Shown: positions 25,464 to 32,610 of the stretch, one piece after another | Position numbering within the stretch: position 1 is the stretch's first letter | Layout: the number at the start of each line of letters is the position of its first letter | DNA from: Promethearchaeota archaeon | GTDB lineage: Archaea; Asgardarchaeota; Lokiarchaeia; Sigyniarchaeales; SOKP01 | Length of the DNA stretch: 35,963 nt | Assembly: GCA_016840165.1 (NCBI GenBank) | Contig: JAEOSU010000099.1 | Location: 1 to 35,963, forward strand | Direction of reading: 5' to 3' | Position numbers and translations under genes: made by a program | Notes under the pieces: generated by a model | What the model saw: the letters and a program-made list of their open reading frames with translations, nothing else | The model's database searches: none | What the model was told of the DNA's origin: nothing

Positions 25464-26320
25464 GATAACTGAAATAATCTTTTAGCATTATTGTAAAATA
25501 TATTTTGATAAAATTCTCGTGATAAATCTAAATCTAATAATCCTTTGGTCGAATATTCATAATCATAAGGAATATTAGGATAATCTGAACCGAATAAAAT
25601 TCTCTCTTGATATGATATTAGTTCTTCCTTTATTGGGCGCTTTGTGGTTCTTTCTGGAAATATATTCTCTGGAATATAAATCATAGCGGTATCTAAATAA
25701 AGATTCTCATATCTATCTAATAAACTTAAAAATTTATGGTACTCAAAAGCTCCCATATGGGCAACAATGATATTCATTTCAGGGTATTTTTCTATAAATT
25801 TAGTAAAATTTGAATATCCAACGTACCTATTTCTATATGGTGCTGTTCCAGCATGAGTTATTAGCCATTTTCCTCTATCAATTATGACTTTATAGACCTC
25901 ATCTAATCGGCGATCATCTAAATAAAAATTTTGAACTAATGGTTGAATCTTTATTCCATAAAAGCCATATTCATCGAAAATCTTCGTGATATAATTCACT
26001 CGATTATCATCTTCAGGCCATACACACCCAAAAGGAATTGCATTTTTATGCTTTTGGATAAATTTGAATACCCACTCGTTAATATATTGGGAAATATTCT
26101 CTTTATGGGAGTAATTTAGGGTTGTAAAATATCGGATGTTTTTGCTTTCCAACAACTCTACAAGCTGCTCTACTGGAAGCTTATAATTTATAGGCCATCC
26201 TCGTACTTTATTCTCCTCATCACGAATTTCAAAGTAGTCCCAAATTGCTTGAAATATATTAGGAGGAAAAAAATGAGTATGTACATCAATATACTCAAAA
26301 TCATAGTGTGAGAAAGGCAT
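25460..26320 (-). CDS. Amidohydrolase 2 family TIM-barrel hydrolase/decarboxylase
   Basis: A 286-aa protein with the full amidohydrolase-2 metal set: HTH (His14 and His16 in DVHTHF), Lys124 in YGIKIQP (not carboxylated in this subgroup), His156 in THAG, His188 in VAHMG, and Asp246 in LFGSDYPN. The family includes ACMSD-like decarboxylases and other metal-dependent hydrolases; the substrate cannot be predicted. Soluble and cytosolic. The start at 26320 follows a CTATAAATTTAG box about 25 bases upstream, which suggests a leaderless mRNA. It overlaps the ZIP gene end by four bases. Confidence 0.88.
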   Translation of the reverse strand: MPFSHYDFEYIDVHTHFFPPNIFQAIWDYFEIRDEENKVRGWPINYKLPVEQLVELLESKNIRYFTTLNYSHKENISQYINEWVFKFIQKHKNAIPFGCVWPEDDNRVNYITKIFDEYGFYGIKIQPLVQNFYLDDRRLDEVYKVIIDRGKWLITHAGTAPYRNRYVGYSNFTKFIEKYPEMNIIVAHMGAFEYHKFLSLLDRYENLYLDTAMIYIPENIFPERTTKRPIKEELISYQERILFGSDYPNIPYDYEYSTKGLLDLDLSREFYQNIFYNNAKRLFQLS

Positions 26321-26356
26321 AAAGTGTAATAATCTAGCACTAAATTTATAGTGTTC

Positions 26357-27520
26357 TCACTTATATAGTGTCTTTATTAGAGAGGGTATATCTTCTGGAA
26401 TACTATCTAATGTTCCTTGCGCAGAATAGGGGCTACCGCCACCTCTACCTCCATATCGTTGAATTAAGTAATTCATAACTTCGTTAGCTTTGATCTTTTC
26501 ACTATTTGAAATGATTATGACTTTGTTTTTAGGTTTAAGGATAATCAATGTATAATTTTCTGGGAACTCCTTAAATTGCTTTTGGATAAATTTGAATTCC
26601 ACATCCAACTCTAATACTCCAATACTCCACTCTTTTATCTGTAAACTGGGGTATTTAGAAATGTAATCAATTAAGTTTGAAGCCACTTTAATATAACTCT
26701 GTCCTAACTCATTATAATCCCTATTTTGCCTTTGAATGGTCTGAAAAAAATCAGAATAAGAAATCCCTAGTAAATTTGATGAGGAGATTAGATCACTATT
26801 GAACTGAGAATATAATTCTAACGCTTTTTGCCCCAATACATATTTTATATCTGTTCCTTTTTTAAATTCATACATAAATATTGGTCCAATTTCAGTAGAG
26901 TTTTTGACATGTGTACCTCCACAGCATATCAGATCATAACCAGGGACTTCTACCAATCTAATTTTATTATCATCGGGGATATTTCCTCTCAAATCATCAG
27001 AATATTTTGAGAAGTCTTCTTTTGAAACAATAAGGGTATTAAAAATATGATCTTCAATTATAGATATACGATTTAATTCTTGGAGACATTCCTTTAATTG
27101 ATATTCACTAATTTCATGACTGATTTGGAGCATTACTTCTTCATATAAAATATTCGCATGAATCGTATCGATGTCAAATTTATTCTTTATAATAGCAGAT
27201 AATAGATGTTGGGAGGAATGTGCTCGCATGATACCATATCTATATTTCCATTCTATATTTCCTGTTACTGAATCTCCAACTCTAAATTCATCTGCTAATT
27301 TTGAATTAATCTGATGAAATACCTTTTCTTCTTCTTTAAAAACATGTTCAATGATATATCTTTTTTCTTCCTTCTCGAGATAGCCTTTATCGCATACTTG
27401 ATTCCCACTTTGAGGATAAAAAGCAGTTTTATCTAAGATGATATTATTTTCTTTAATTTCAATTACTTTTGCATCGAATTTTGTAAGGTATGCATCTGTC
27501 CAGAATAAAAATTCCGTCAT
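26357..27520 (-). CDS. alaX: Alanyl-tRNA editing protein AlaX-L
   Basis: A free-standing editing protein that hydrolyses mischarged Ser- or Gly-tRNA(Ala). The zinc ligands are His101 and His105 in HSSQH and Cys200 and His204 in CGGTH. An alanyl-tRNA synthetase-like N-terminal barrel comes first (FYPQSGNQVCDKG near 35, VTGNIEWKYRY near 85). The protein is 387 aa, with a C-terminal DHHA1-like domain containing GRGGGSPYSAQG near 356, so it is the long AlaX form. The gene name follows the family; no synthetase gene is in the window. It is separated by 36 bases from the amidohydrolase start and by 50 bases from the exchanger stop, all on the minus strand, so read-through is possible. Confidence 0.92.
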   Translation of the reverse strand: MTEFLFWTDAYLTKFDAKVIEIKENNIILDKTAFYPQSGNQVCDKGYLEKEEKRYIIEHVFKEEEKVFHQINSKLADEFRVGDSVTGNIEWKYRYGIMRAHSSQHLLSAIIKNKFDIDTIHANILYEEVMLQISHEISEYQLKECLQELNRISIIEDHIFNTLIVSKEDFSKYSDDLRGNIPDDNKIRLVEVPGYDLICCGGTHVKNSTEIGPIFMYEFKKGTDIKYVLGQKALELYSQFNSDLISSSNLLGISYSDFFQTIQRQNRDYNELGQSYIKVASNLIDYISKYPSLQIKEWSIGVLELDVEFKFIQKQFKEFPENYTLIILKPKNKVIIISNSEKIKANEVMNYLIQRYGGRGGGSPYSAQGTLDSIPEDIPSLIKTLYK

Positions 27521-27570
27521 TTTTTAATACTAATCTTTTTTTCGTTAAAAATTTATTATCTGATATATTT

Positions 27571-28542
27571 TTATGCTTGAATGGTGTAAAAATTCAAACT
27601 TAGAAAAAACACAAAGATTAATAATAAAGCAAGACCATGACTTCTTTTCAAGTATTGCCTTTTGAAGAAGAACGAATAGAAAATAAAAACAAGCAATAGT
27701 ATCAGCAAATTCAATATTAATACAAGATTAAAGGCTATATTCATAATAATAATAGTGCTAATCCCATAAGTAATCGAAATATTCCAAATTACCTTTCCAA
27801 TCATTCCACCAATCCCTATTTCAGTAGCCTCCTTCTTAATTGATTTAACTACTAAGGTTAATTCCTCTACATTGGTCATAAAACCTATAATAATAAAGCC
27901 AAAAAATGCCTCTGAGATCTCAATTATTTCGAGTATTTTTTCAGCGGAATATACTAGCAATTCTCCTCCAATAATAATTAAAATAAAACCTAACACGATG
28001 AGTACTATTTTCTTATATTTTGCAACAGATTGAGGTACTTCAATTTCTTTCTCTACAACCATTAAATTGAATTGGTTATCATTACTTTCATTTTTCTTAG
28101 AATAGTGCTTAATATTCCAACCAAAATAGATAATATAGAATAGAAGCGCAACGATACCTGATGATAATAAAAAAATATTTAATGTTAATCCAAGAAAGAT
28201 AACAATTAGTAGAGAAAAAATTAGAAGAATGTAGAATGATGAAATAGGACGTATTTTGATTGGCTTCACCATCAATGCTATTGAAAACGGTAAAGTCATA
28301 GCTATAATAGAGTTGCCAATAATATTCCCCATAGATATAAGCGGTAATCCATTAAGAGCCGAAATTATAGATGCTATTGACTCTTCAGGGTCAATTCCAA
28401 GAATAAGCATCCCAATAATGAGCGGTGATAGGTTATATTTCAAACATATCATTTTTAAATTATCCAAAAACAAATCTGCAGCAAAATAAATAATGAAATA
28501 CCCTCCAATGAACAGACTAATCCAAAATAATAACTCCCACAT
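27571..28542 (-). CDS. CaCA-type sodium/calcium exchanger-like membrane protein
   Basis: About ten hydrophobic helices with two inverted alpha repeats. Repeat 1 is GIDPEESIASI (49-59) followed by GNIIGNS (72-78); repeat 2 is GFMTNVEELTLV (220-231) followed by GGMIGKVIWN (245-254). This is the pattern of Na+/Ca2+ exchanger-like antiporters, but the usual GTSxPE is altered: both repeats keep a Glu, while the Thr/Ser-Ser pair is missing (ID-P-EE and MTNVEE). Ion selectivity may therefore differ from calcium. At 323 aa its length is typical of archaeal single-protein CaCA. It lies upstream of alaX on the same strand. Confidence 0.8.
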   Translation of the reverse strand: MWELLFWISLFIGGYFIIYFAADLFLDNLKMICLKYNLSPLIIGMLILGIDPEESIASIISALNGLPLISMGNIIGNSIIAMTLPFSIALMVKPIKIRPISSFYILLIFSLLIVIFLGLTLNIFLLSSGIVALLFYIIYFGWNIKHYSKKNESNDNQFNLMVVEKEIEVPQSVAKYKKIVLIVLGFILIIIGGELLVYSAEKILEIIEISEAFFGFIIIGFMTNVEELTLVVKSIKKEATEIGIGGMIGKVIWNISITYGISTIIIMNIAFNLVLILNLLILLLVFIFYSFFFKRQYLKRSHGLALLLIFVFFLSLNFYTIQA

Positions 28543-28649
28543 CTTTAATTTCTATTTTATTAAATGAGAATATGCTTTTAAATTAGCATTAAATTCGAAA
28601 ATTAAACCGGATTAGATAATAATAATAAAATAGAAGGAAAAAGAAGAAT

Positions 28650-28805
28650 TTATTCTTTTCTAAGAATGGTACTTAATTCCGTTTTTAGTAGATCTCGAAT
28701 AGCAACTCGTATCACTTCAGATCGGTTAGGATAAAGCTCCATATTAACTAGCTCTTCAATTCCCTTTAGATAAGCTTCTGGAATATGACAAGTTATAAGT
28801 TTTAT
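28650..28805 (-). CDS. Small ribbon-helix-helix (CopG-like) regulator with AUA at the start position
   Basis: On the minus strand the frame reads IKLITCHIPEAYLKGIEELV, then NRSEVIRVAIRDLLKTEL, and ends LRKE at a TAA at 28650-28652. This is a complete 51-aa ribbon-helix-helix protein: beta-strand, helix, PNRSEVIRVAIRD turn and second helix. Such proteins bind DNA as dimers and repress nearby genes. The codon at the expected start is ATA, not ATG, GTG or TTG, and the codon before it is TAG. GGTGAT is placed five bases upstream of the ATA, an ideal distance. The first normal ATG is codon 22, too late to make the fold. So this is either an AUA start, a mutation or a read error. Its target is unknown. 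Confidence 0.65.
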   Translation of the reverse strand: MKLITCHIPEAYLKGIEELVNMELYPNRSEVIRVAIRDLLKTELSTILRKE

Positions 28806-28974
28806 CTAAATCACCTTAATTGATATTAAACTTGATATTTTTATTAATTAGGAGCAAAAGCATGATAATATAAGAATGTAATACTACGATAATACTCTCC
28901 AAACTACCTTTTAAACCCTTAAGTTAGATTTTTCATAAACTTCTAATTTTCTATAACACCAAACTTTAAATGCT

Positions 28975-28985
28975 TCGGTCACCGA
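28975..28985. promoter_or_regulatory. Palindrome upstream of the padR operon
   Basis: TCGGT-C-ACCGA, a perfect 5+1+5 dyad, 46 bases before the ATG at 29031 and about 20 before the TATA box (29005-29015). GC-rich letters are rare in this intergenic space. PadR proteins commonly repress their own operon, so it is a candidate operator. Confidence 0.35.
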
Positions 28986-29004
28986 TACTACTATAATCGA
29001 TGTA

Positions 29005-29015
29005 TTTTTAAAAAT
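29005..29015 (+). promoter_or_regulatory. TATA box of the padR operon
   Basis: TTTTTAAAAAT, 16-26 bases before the ATG at 29031. This spacing fits a leaderless transcript beginning at or near the ATG and argues against the in-frame TTG at 29022. Confidence 0.45.
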
Positions 29016-29030
29016 CTTAAGTTGAACCTT

Positions 29031-29645
29031 ATGGCCGAAAAAATAGCAAATAAATTTGAAAAAACCATGAAAAAGGGTTTTGTCAACATATTTGTACTTT
29101 TGGTTTTGAATAAAGAACCTACGCACGGATATCAAATAAAAAAGCTGATAGAAGAAAGAACATCTGGATTTTGGTCGCCTTCAGATTCAACAATGTATAC
29201 AATACTTAATAAATTACGAGATAAGGGTCTGATAAAACTAAGTGATCAAGATCCAGAGGATGTACGAAAAGTGTATGAACTTACTAAAAAAGGAAAAGAC
29301 ACTCTAAAACTAATGATTGAACGTGAGCGAGAAATGAGGGATTCGATGAGAGCAATTTTATTTTCTACTACTGATATAGAAGATGATTTTTTTGAGGAAT
29401 CTTTATTAGACATTATATTACGGGGCCCTAAGGTGAATAAGTCTCCAATTCATGGTTCTCAAATTGATGGTCCTTTTATGGGACCCTTTGGAGCGAGAAT
29501 TCTTTCAGATCTCAAAGGAAAACCCAAAGAAGAACAACTAAAATTGTTAAAAACTGGAAGGACTTTCATAGAAGATCGAATTCAAAATTTTGAACAGATT
29601 TTAGAAAACATCGAAAAAAATATCTCAGATTTAGAATCTGAATAA
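29031..29645 (+). CDS. PadR family transcriptional regulator
   Basis: The N-terminal winged helix is typical of PadR: FVLLVLNKEPTHGYQIKKLI (helices 1-2), SPSDSTMYTILNKLRDKGLI (recognition helix and turn), and VRKVYELTKKGKDTL (wing). The C-terminal part is a helical dimerisation region with a Met/Gly/Pro-rich insert around residues 140-165 and a coiled coil at the end. It is the first gene of an operon with an ABC transporter, 34 bases before the ATPase gene. PadR repressors often control adjacent ABC exporters in response to a small molecule; that is the likely role. Start ATG at 29031 is preferred over TTG at 29022 on promoter spacing. Confidence 0.9.
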   Translation: MAEKIANKFEKTMKKGFVNIFVLLVLNKEPTHGYQIKKLIEERTSGFWSPSDSTMYTILNKLRDKGLIKLSDQDPEDVRKVYELTKKGKDTLKLMIEREREMRDSMRAILFSTTDIEDDFFEESLLDIILRGPKVNKSPIHGSQIDGPFMGPFGARILSDLKGKPKEEQLKLLKTGRTFIEDRIQNFEQILENIEKNISDLESE

Positions 29646-29679
29646 AATTCAATAAAAATCAAACAAATAAGCGAATAAA

Positions 29680-30726
29680 ATGACAGAAACGGTAATTAAA
29701 TTAGAAAATCTAACAAAACGCTTTGGAAATTTTACGGCAGTAGATCACATCAACTTAGATGTATGCCGCGGTGAAACTATAGGATTAGTAGGTCCAAATG
29801 GGGCGGGCAAGACGACGACGATTAAAATGATCGCAAAAATTTTAAGACCTAATGAAGGAAAAATTCTAATTCGGACAAATCACAGTGGTTTGGTGGATTT
29901 AGAAAACGTTTCAAGTACAGTTAGTCAAATGGGATTTTTAATTGATATTCCAAGTTTTTATAATATGACGGCTTATGAATTGCTAAAGTATTTTGCAAAA
30001 ATTCAGAAATATCCAAGGGATAAGATTGATTCGAGAATTGACGAGCTTCTCTCATTGTTTAAGCTCTCGGAATGGAAATATGAGAAAGTAAAGAATTTTT
30101 CTAAAGGTATGACTCAAAAACTCGGAATTATCCAAGCGATTATTCATGATCCTGACATCATAATATTGGATGAACCCCAGACCGGATTAGATCCTCTAGC
30201 ACGTATTGAAATTCGTAAATACATTCGAAAATTGCAATCATTAGGGAAAACTATATTTGTTGCCTCCCATATGCTCTATGAAATCTCAGAGGTTTGCGAT
30301 AAGATTGCCCTAATAAATTATGGAAAAATCATTGGATTTGATACTGTAGAAAACTTAGCTCGCATATTAAAAACAAGTATTCTAAAAGCTAAAGTTTTAA
30401 ACAAAATAGAAGCTAATGAATTAGGACCTATAATAGAGCGATTATCTAATCGACTTAAACCTTATTTAGATCAAGAACTAGACCCTAGCATCTCAAAAGT
30501 TCCAGTTACTTATCGACCTGATAAACAAGCATTACGATTTTATTATGATGGAAAAATTAATTCACAAGCAGAGATTTTATCAATTTTGATCAAAGAATTT
30601 GATACTGATTTTACACTTACGTCTTTTACTCAGCCAAAGACCTCTCAATTGGAGATGGTTTATGAAGAAATGGTTAAAGATAATCTTCCAGAGGGTAATA
30701 ATACACGAAAGGGGGGTGCTAAGTAA
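29680..30726 (+). CDS. ABC transporter ATP-binding protein
   Basis: A nucleotide-binding subunit with Walker A GPNGAGKTT (38-46), signature SKGMTQK (141-147; a variant of LSGGQ typical of ABC-2 exporters), Walker B IIILDEP (160-166) and His197 of the H-loop in ASHML. It is 348 aa, about 100 longer than a minimal domain; the C-terminal extension (about 230-348) is like that of CcmA/NatA-type ATPases and has no extra motif I recognise. It powers the permease encoded one base further on, so translation is probably coupled. Confidence 0.95.
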   Translation: MTETVIKLENLTKRFGNFTAVDHINLDVCRGETIGLVGPNGAGKTTTIKMIAKILRPNEGKILIRTNHSGLVDLENVSSTVSQMGFLIDIPSFYNMTAYELLKYFAKIQKYPRDKIDSRIDELLSLFKLSEWKYEKVKNFSKGMTQKLGIIQAIIHDPDIIILDEPQTGLDPLARIEIRKYIRKLQSLGKTIFVASHMLYEISEVCDKIALINYGKIIGFDTVENLARILKTSILKAKVLNKIEANELGPIIERLSNRLKPYLDQELDPSISKVPVTYRPDKQALRFYYDGKINSQAEILSILIKEFDTDFTLTSFTQPKTSQLEMVYEEMVKDNLPEGNNTRKGGAK

Positions 30727-30727
30727 T

Positions 30728-31579
30728 ATGATGGAACAGAGTGAGAATGGAATTGGCTTAGTTCCTATAATTGATACGGTAATATTTGAAATGAAGAAAC
30801 AAAAAAAGAAATTTTATTTCTTTCTTGGAGTTGCAATTTTAGTCGCAATTTTGCAAGGTTATTTACTCCAATTATTTCCCGAAAATCTTTTATCAGATAC
30901 GCAGACGGAATTTTATAGGAGTGGATTAGGGTTTATATCTTTACTAACATTGTTTGCGGCATGTTTATTTTTCTCGGGGATTATCTGTTCTGAGTTCAAT
31001 AAACGAACGGGATTTATAGTCTTTCCTAAAATCAATAAATACAAACTGATAATTGGGAAATACCTTGGGAACTTAATATTAGTGGTATTTATTATTACGG
31101 TCTATTACTTTATTCTTGGAATCCTAGGCATCTATTATTATGGAGGATTAATTAATATCCGATTCTTTTACTCCTATGGTTTTGCTGTGCTATATGTCAT
31201 TGCATTAAGTAGTTTTGTCACATTATTTAGTTCTTTTATGAAAAGTGAGACAGTTACCATCATTATCAGCCTATTGATTCTGTTAATAGGATTAAATTTC
31301 GCAGATCAAATCATAACACTGGTATTTAGAGACGCATTTGAGCCATTATATTCATTATCATATCTAGGGAACATTATATCTTCAATTTTAGAATTTCCAT
31401 TCCCAGATCCCCGGTATAGTGAATTTTCTTTTAGTGGAATGGGTCCTTTTGGAGGAGGAAGTTTTATAATCGGTACCTGGCTAACACCAAGCATCGAAAT
31501 GGCAATTATCTTGTTATTAACATACATTATTTTATGTTTTATCTTAGCAGCATTATTATTCAAAAGGAGGCAGCTATAA
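30728..31579 (+). CDS. ABC-2 type permease
   Basis: A membrane subunit of the exporter with about six hydrophobic helices: one after FEMKKQKKKFYFF, then FISLLTLFAACLFFSGIIC, ILVVFIITVYYFILGILGI, YVIALSSFVTLF, and two near the C-terminus. The start at 30728 lies one base after the ATPase stop; AAAGGGGGGTG about ten bases upstream is the ribosome site. A longer frame beginning at 30599 overlaps the ATPase gene by 128 bases and is rejected. Its 283 aa is a usual length for ABC-2 permeases. The FFSGIIC and EFNKRTGFIVFP segments resemble those of NatB-like permeases. The substrate is unknown. Confidence 0.9.
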   Translation: MMEQSENGIGLVPIIDTVIFEMKKQKKKFYFFLGVAILVAILQGYLLQLFPENLLSDTQTEFYRSGLGFISLLTLFAACLFFSGIICSEFNKRTGFIVFPKINKYKLIIGKYLGNLILVVFIITVYYFILGILGIYYYGGLINIRFFYSYGFAVLYVIALSSFVTLFSSFMKSETVTIIISLLILLIGLNFADQIITLVFRDAFEPLYSLSYLGNIISSILEFPFPDPRYSEFSFSGMGPFGGGSFIIGTWLTPSIEMAIILLLTYIILCFILAALLFKRRQL

Positions 31580-31580
31580 A

Positions 31581-32543
31581 ATGAAGATATTAGGTAAAAA
31601 ATCTAAAATCGGTTTGATTTTAGTACTTGGAATGTTTATATCAGGATTTCTTTTTACTAGTGTATCTGCAGCTATAACATATCGATTAACTTTAACCAAA
31701 GGAACAGAAGAATTTACCGTAATTACCTATGATAAAGAAGCTTGGAACTCGACAGTAAATTCCACATTAAATCCCAGTGACTGGTTTGAAGGTGATAGTA
31801 ATATCACAAATGCTAAAAGTAAGATAACACTCAAAGGATGGACTACTGATACCTGGACAATTTATGATTGGTTAATCTCCATATTCTTACCACAGTATTA
31901 TACTTCTGAAGAAATTTTTCTATTATTAGGAATCATGGATTCACAAGGATATAATGAAACTACAATCAATGCAAATTATACTCAAATTTATCCGTTATGG
32001 TACGGATTACGCTCAGTTTGGAATTTCACTAATAATGGATATGAAGAAAGCCCAAGCTATCTTGATGGAATCATTATACTTCAAAACCCATCAAGCTACA
32101 AGACTGTTTTAGACGATTATCATATTCTTGCGAATAATTTAAATGCAAATATAGCTATTCAGATGGCGGGATATAGTTTTGCAAATATAACTGCTGATGA
32201 ATTTCTATGGCAATTAGTTTTCAGTGGATTTGGGATCGCAGAACCCCAATCAGAATATCTGGCTGAAGTTGTTAATGAGCTTGGAAGTGAAAACGTAACA
32301 AATAGCGGAAATACTCTCATATTTGAACGTAATGGTCTTGCAAATTATACAGTAGAGATCTCATATGGAATAAAAGGAATGATGTCTTCTTTCACAGTTA
32401 AAGATGCTGTTGGTACCACGATCTTTCAAATTAATAGCTCTAATTCAGATTGGATCTTTTATTTAATCCTAATAATTATATCATCAATAGCGGTTGGATT
32501 AGTGATATTTATTATCATTAGGAAAAGAAAATTGAAAAGATAA
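31581..32543 (+). CDS. Surface protein with N-terminal signal and C-terminal membrane anchor
   Basis: The last gene of the ABC operon, starting one base after the permease stop with AGGAGG nine bases upstream. It has a signal peptide (hydrophobic from about 11 to 28, VSAA as probable cleavage site), a long extracellular part (about 30-290) with several Asn-x-Ser/Thr sites, and one transmembrane helix at the end (about 293-313) followed by a basic tail RKRKLKR. No family is recognised. By position it may be an external receptor, binding or periplasm-facing partner of the exporter. The T-tract at 32554-32562 ends the operon. Confidence 0.65.
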   Translation: MKILGKKSKIGLILVLGMFISGFLFTSVSAAITYRLTLTKGTEEFTVITYDKEAWNSTVNSTLNPSDWFEGDSNITNAKSKITLKGWTTDTWTIYDWLISIFLPQYYTSEEIFLLLGIMDSQGYNETTINANYTQIYPLWYGLRSVWNFTNNGYEESPSYLDGIIILQNPSSYKTVLDDYHILANNLNANIAIQMAGYSFANITADEFLWQLVFSGFGIAEPQSEYLAEVVNELGSENVTNSGNTLIFERNGLANYTVEISYGIKGMMSSFTVKDAVGTTIFQINSSNSDWIFYLILIIISSIAVGLVIFIIIRKRKLKR

Positions 32544-32552
32544 ACTCTGAAA

Positions 32553-32600
32553 TATTTTTTTTAATTCTATTTTATATTTTAAAATAAAAAGAAAAGGAAA
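32553..32600. terminator. Bidirectional terminator region
   Basis: A run of eight T follows the ABC operon stop on the plus strand. On the minus strand CTTTTCTTTTTATTTT follows the large FG-GAP gene. Between them TTTTAT...ATAAAA forms a weak dyad. Confidence 0.45.
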
Positions 32601-32610
32601 TATTAGTCTT

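Noticed and set aside
28911..29135. 74-aa minus-strand frame overlapping the padR start
   Set aside because: It covers the padR promoter and first codons in antisense and shows no family pattern.
30599..30727. Longer N-terminus for the ABC permease overlapping the ATPase gene
   Set aside because: It would overlap 128 bases of a clear coding region; the ATG at 30728 has a very strong ribosome site.
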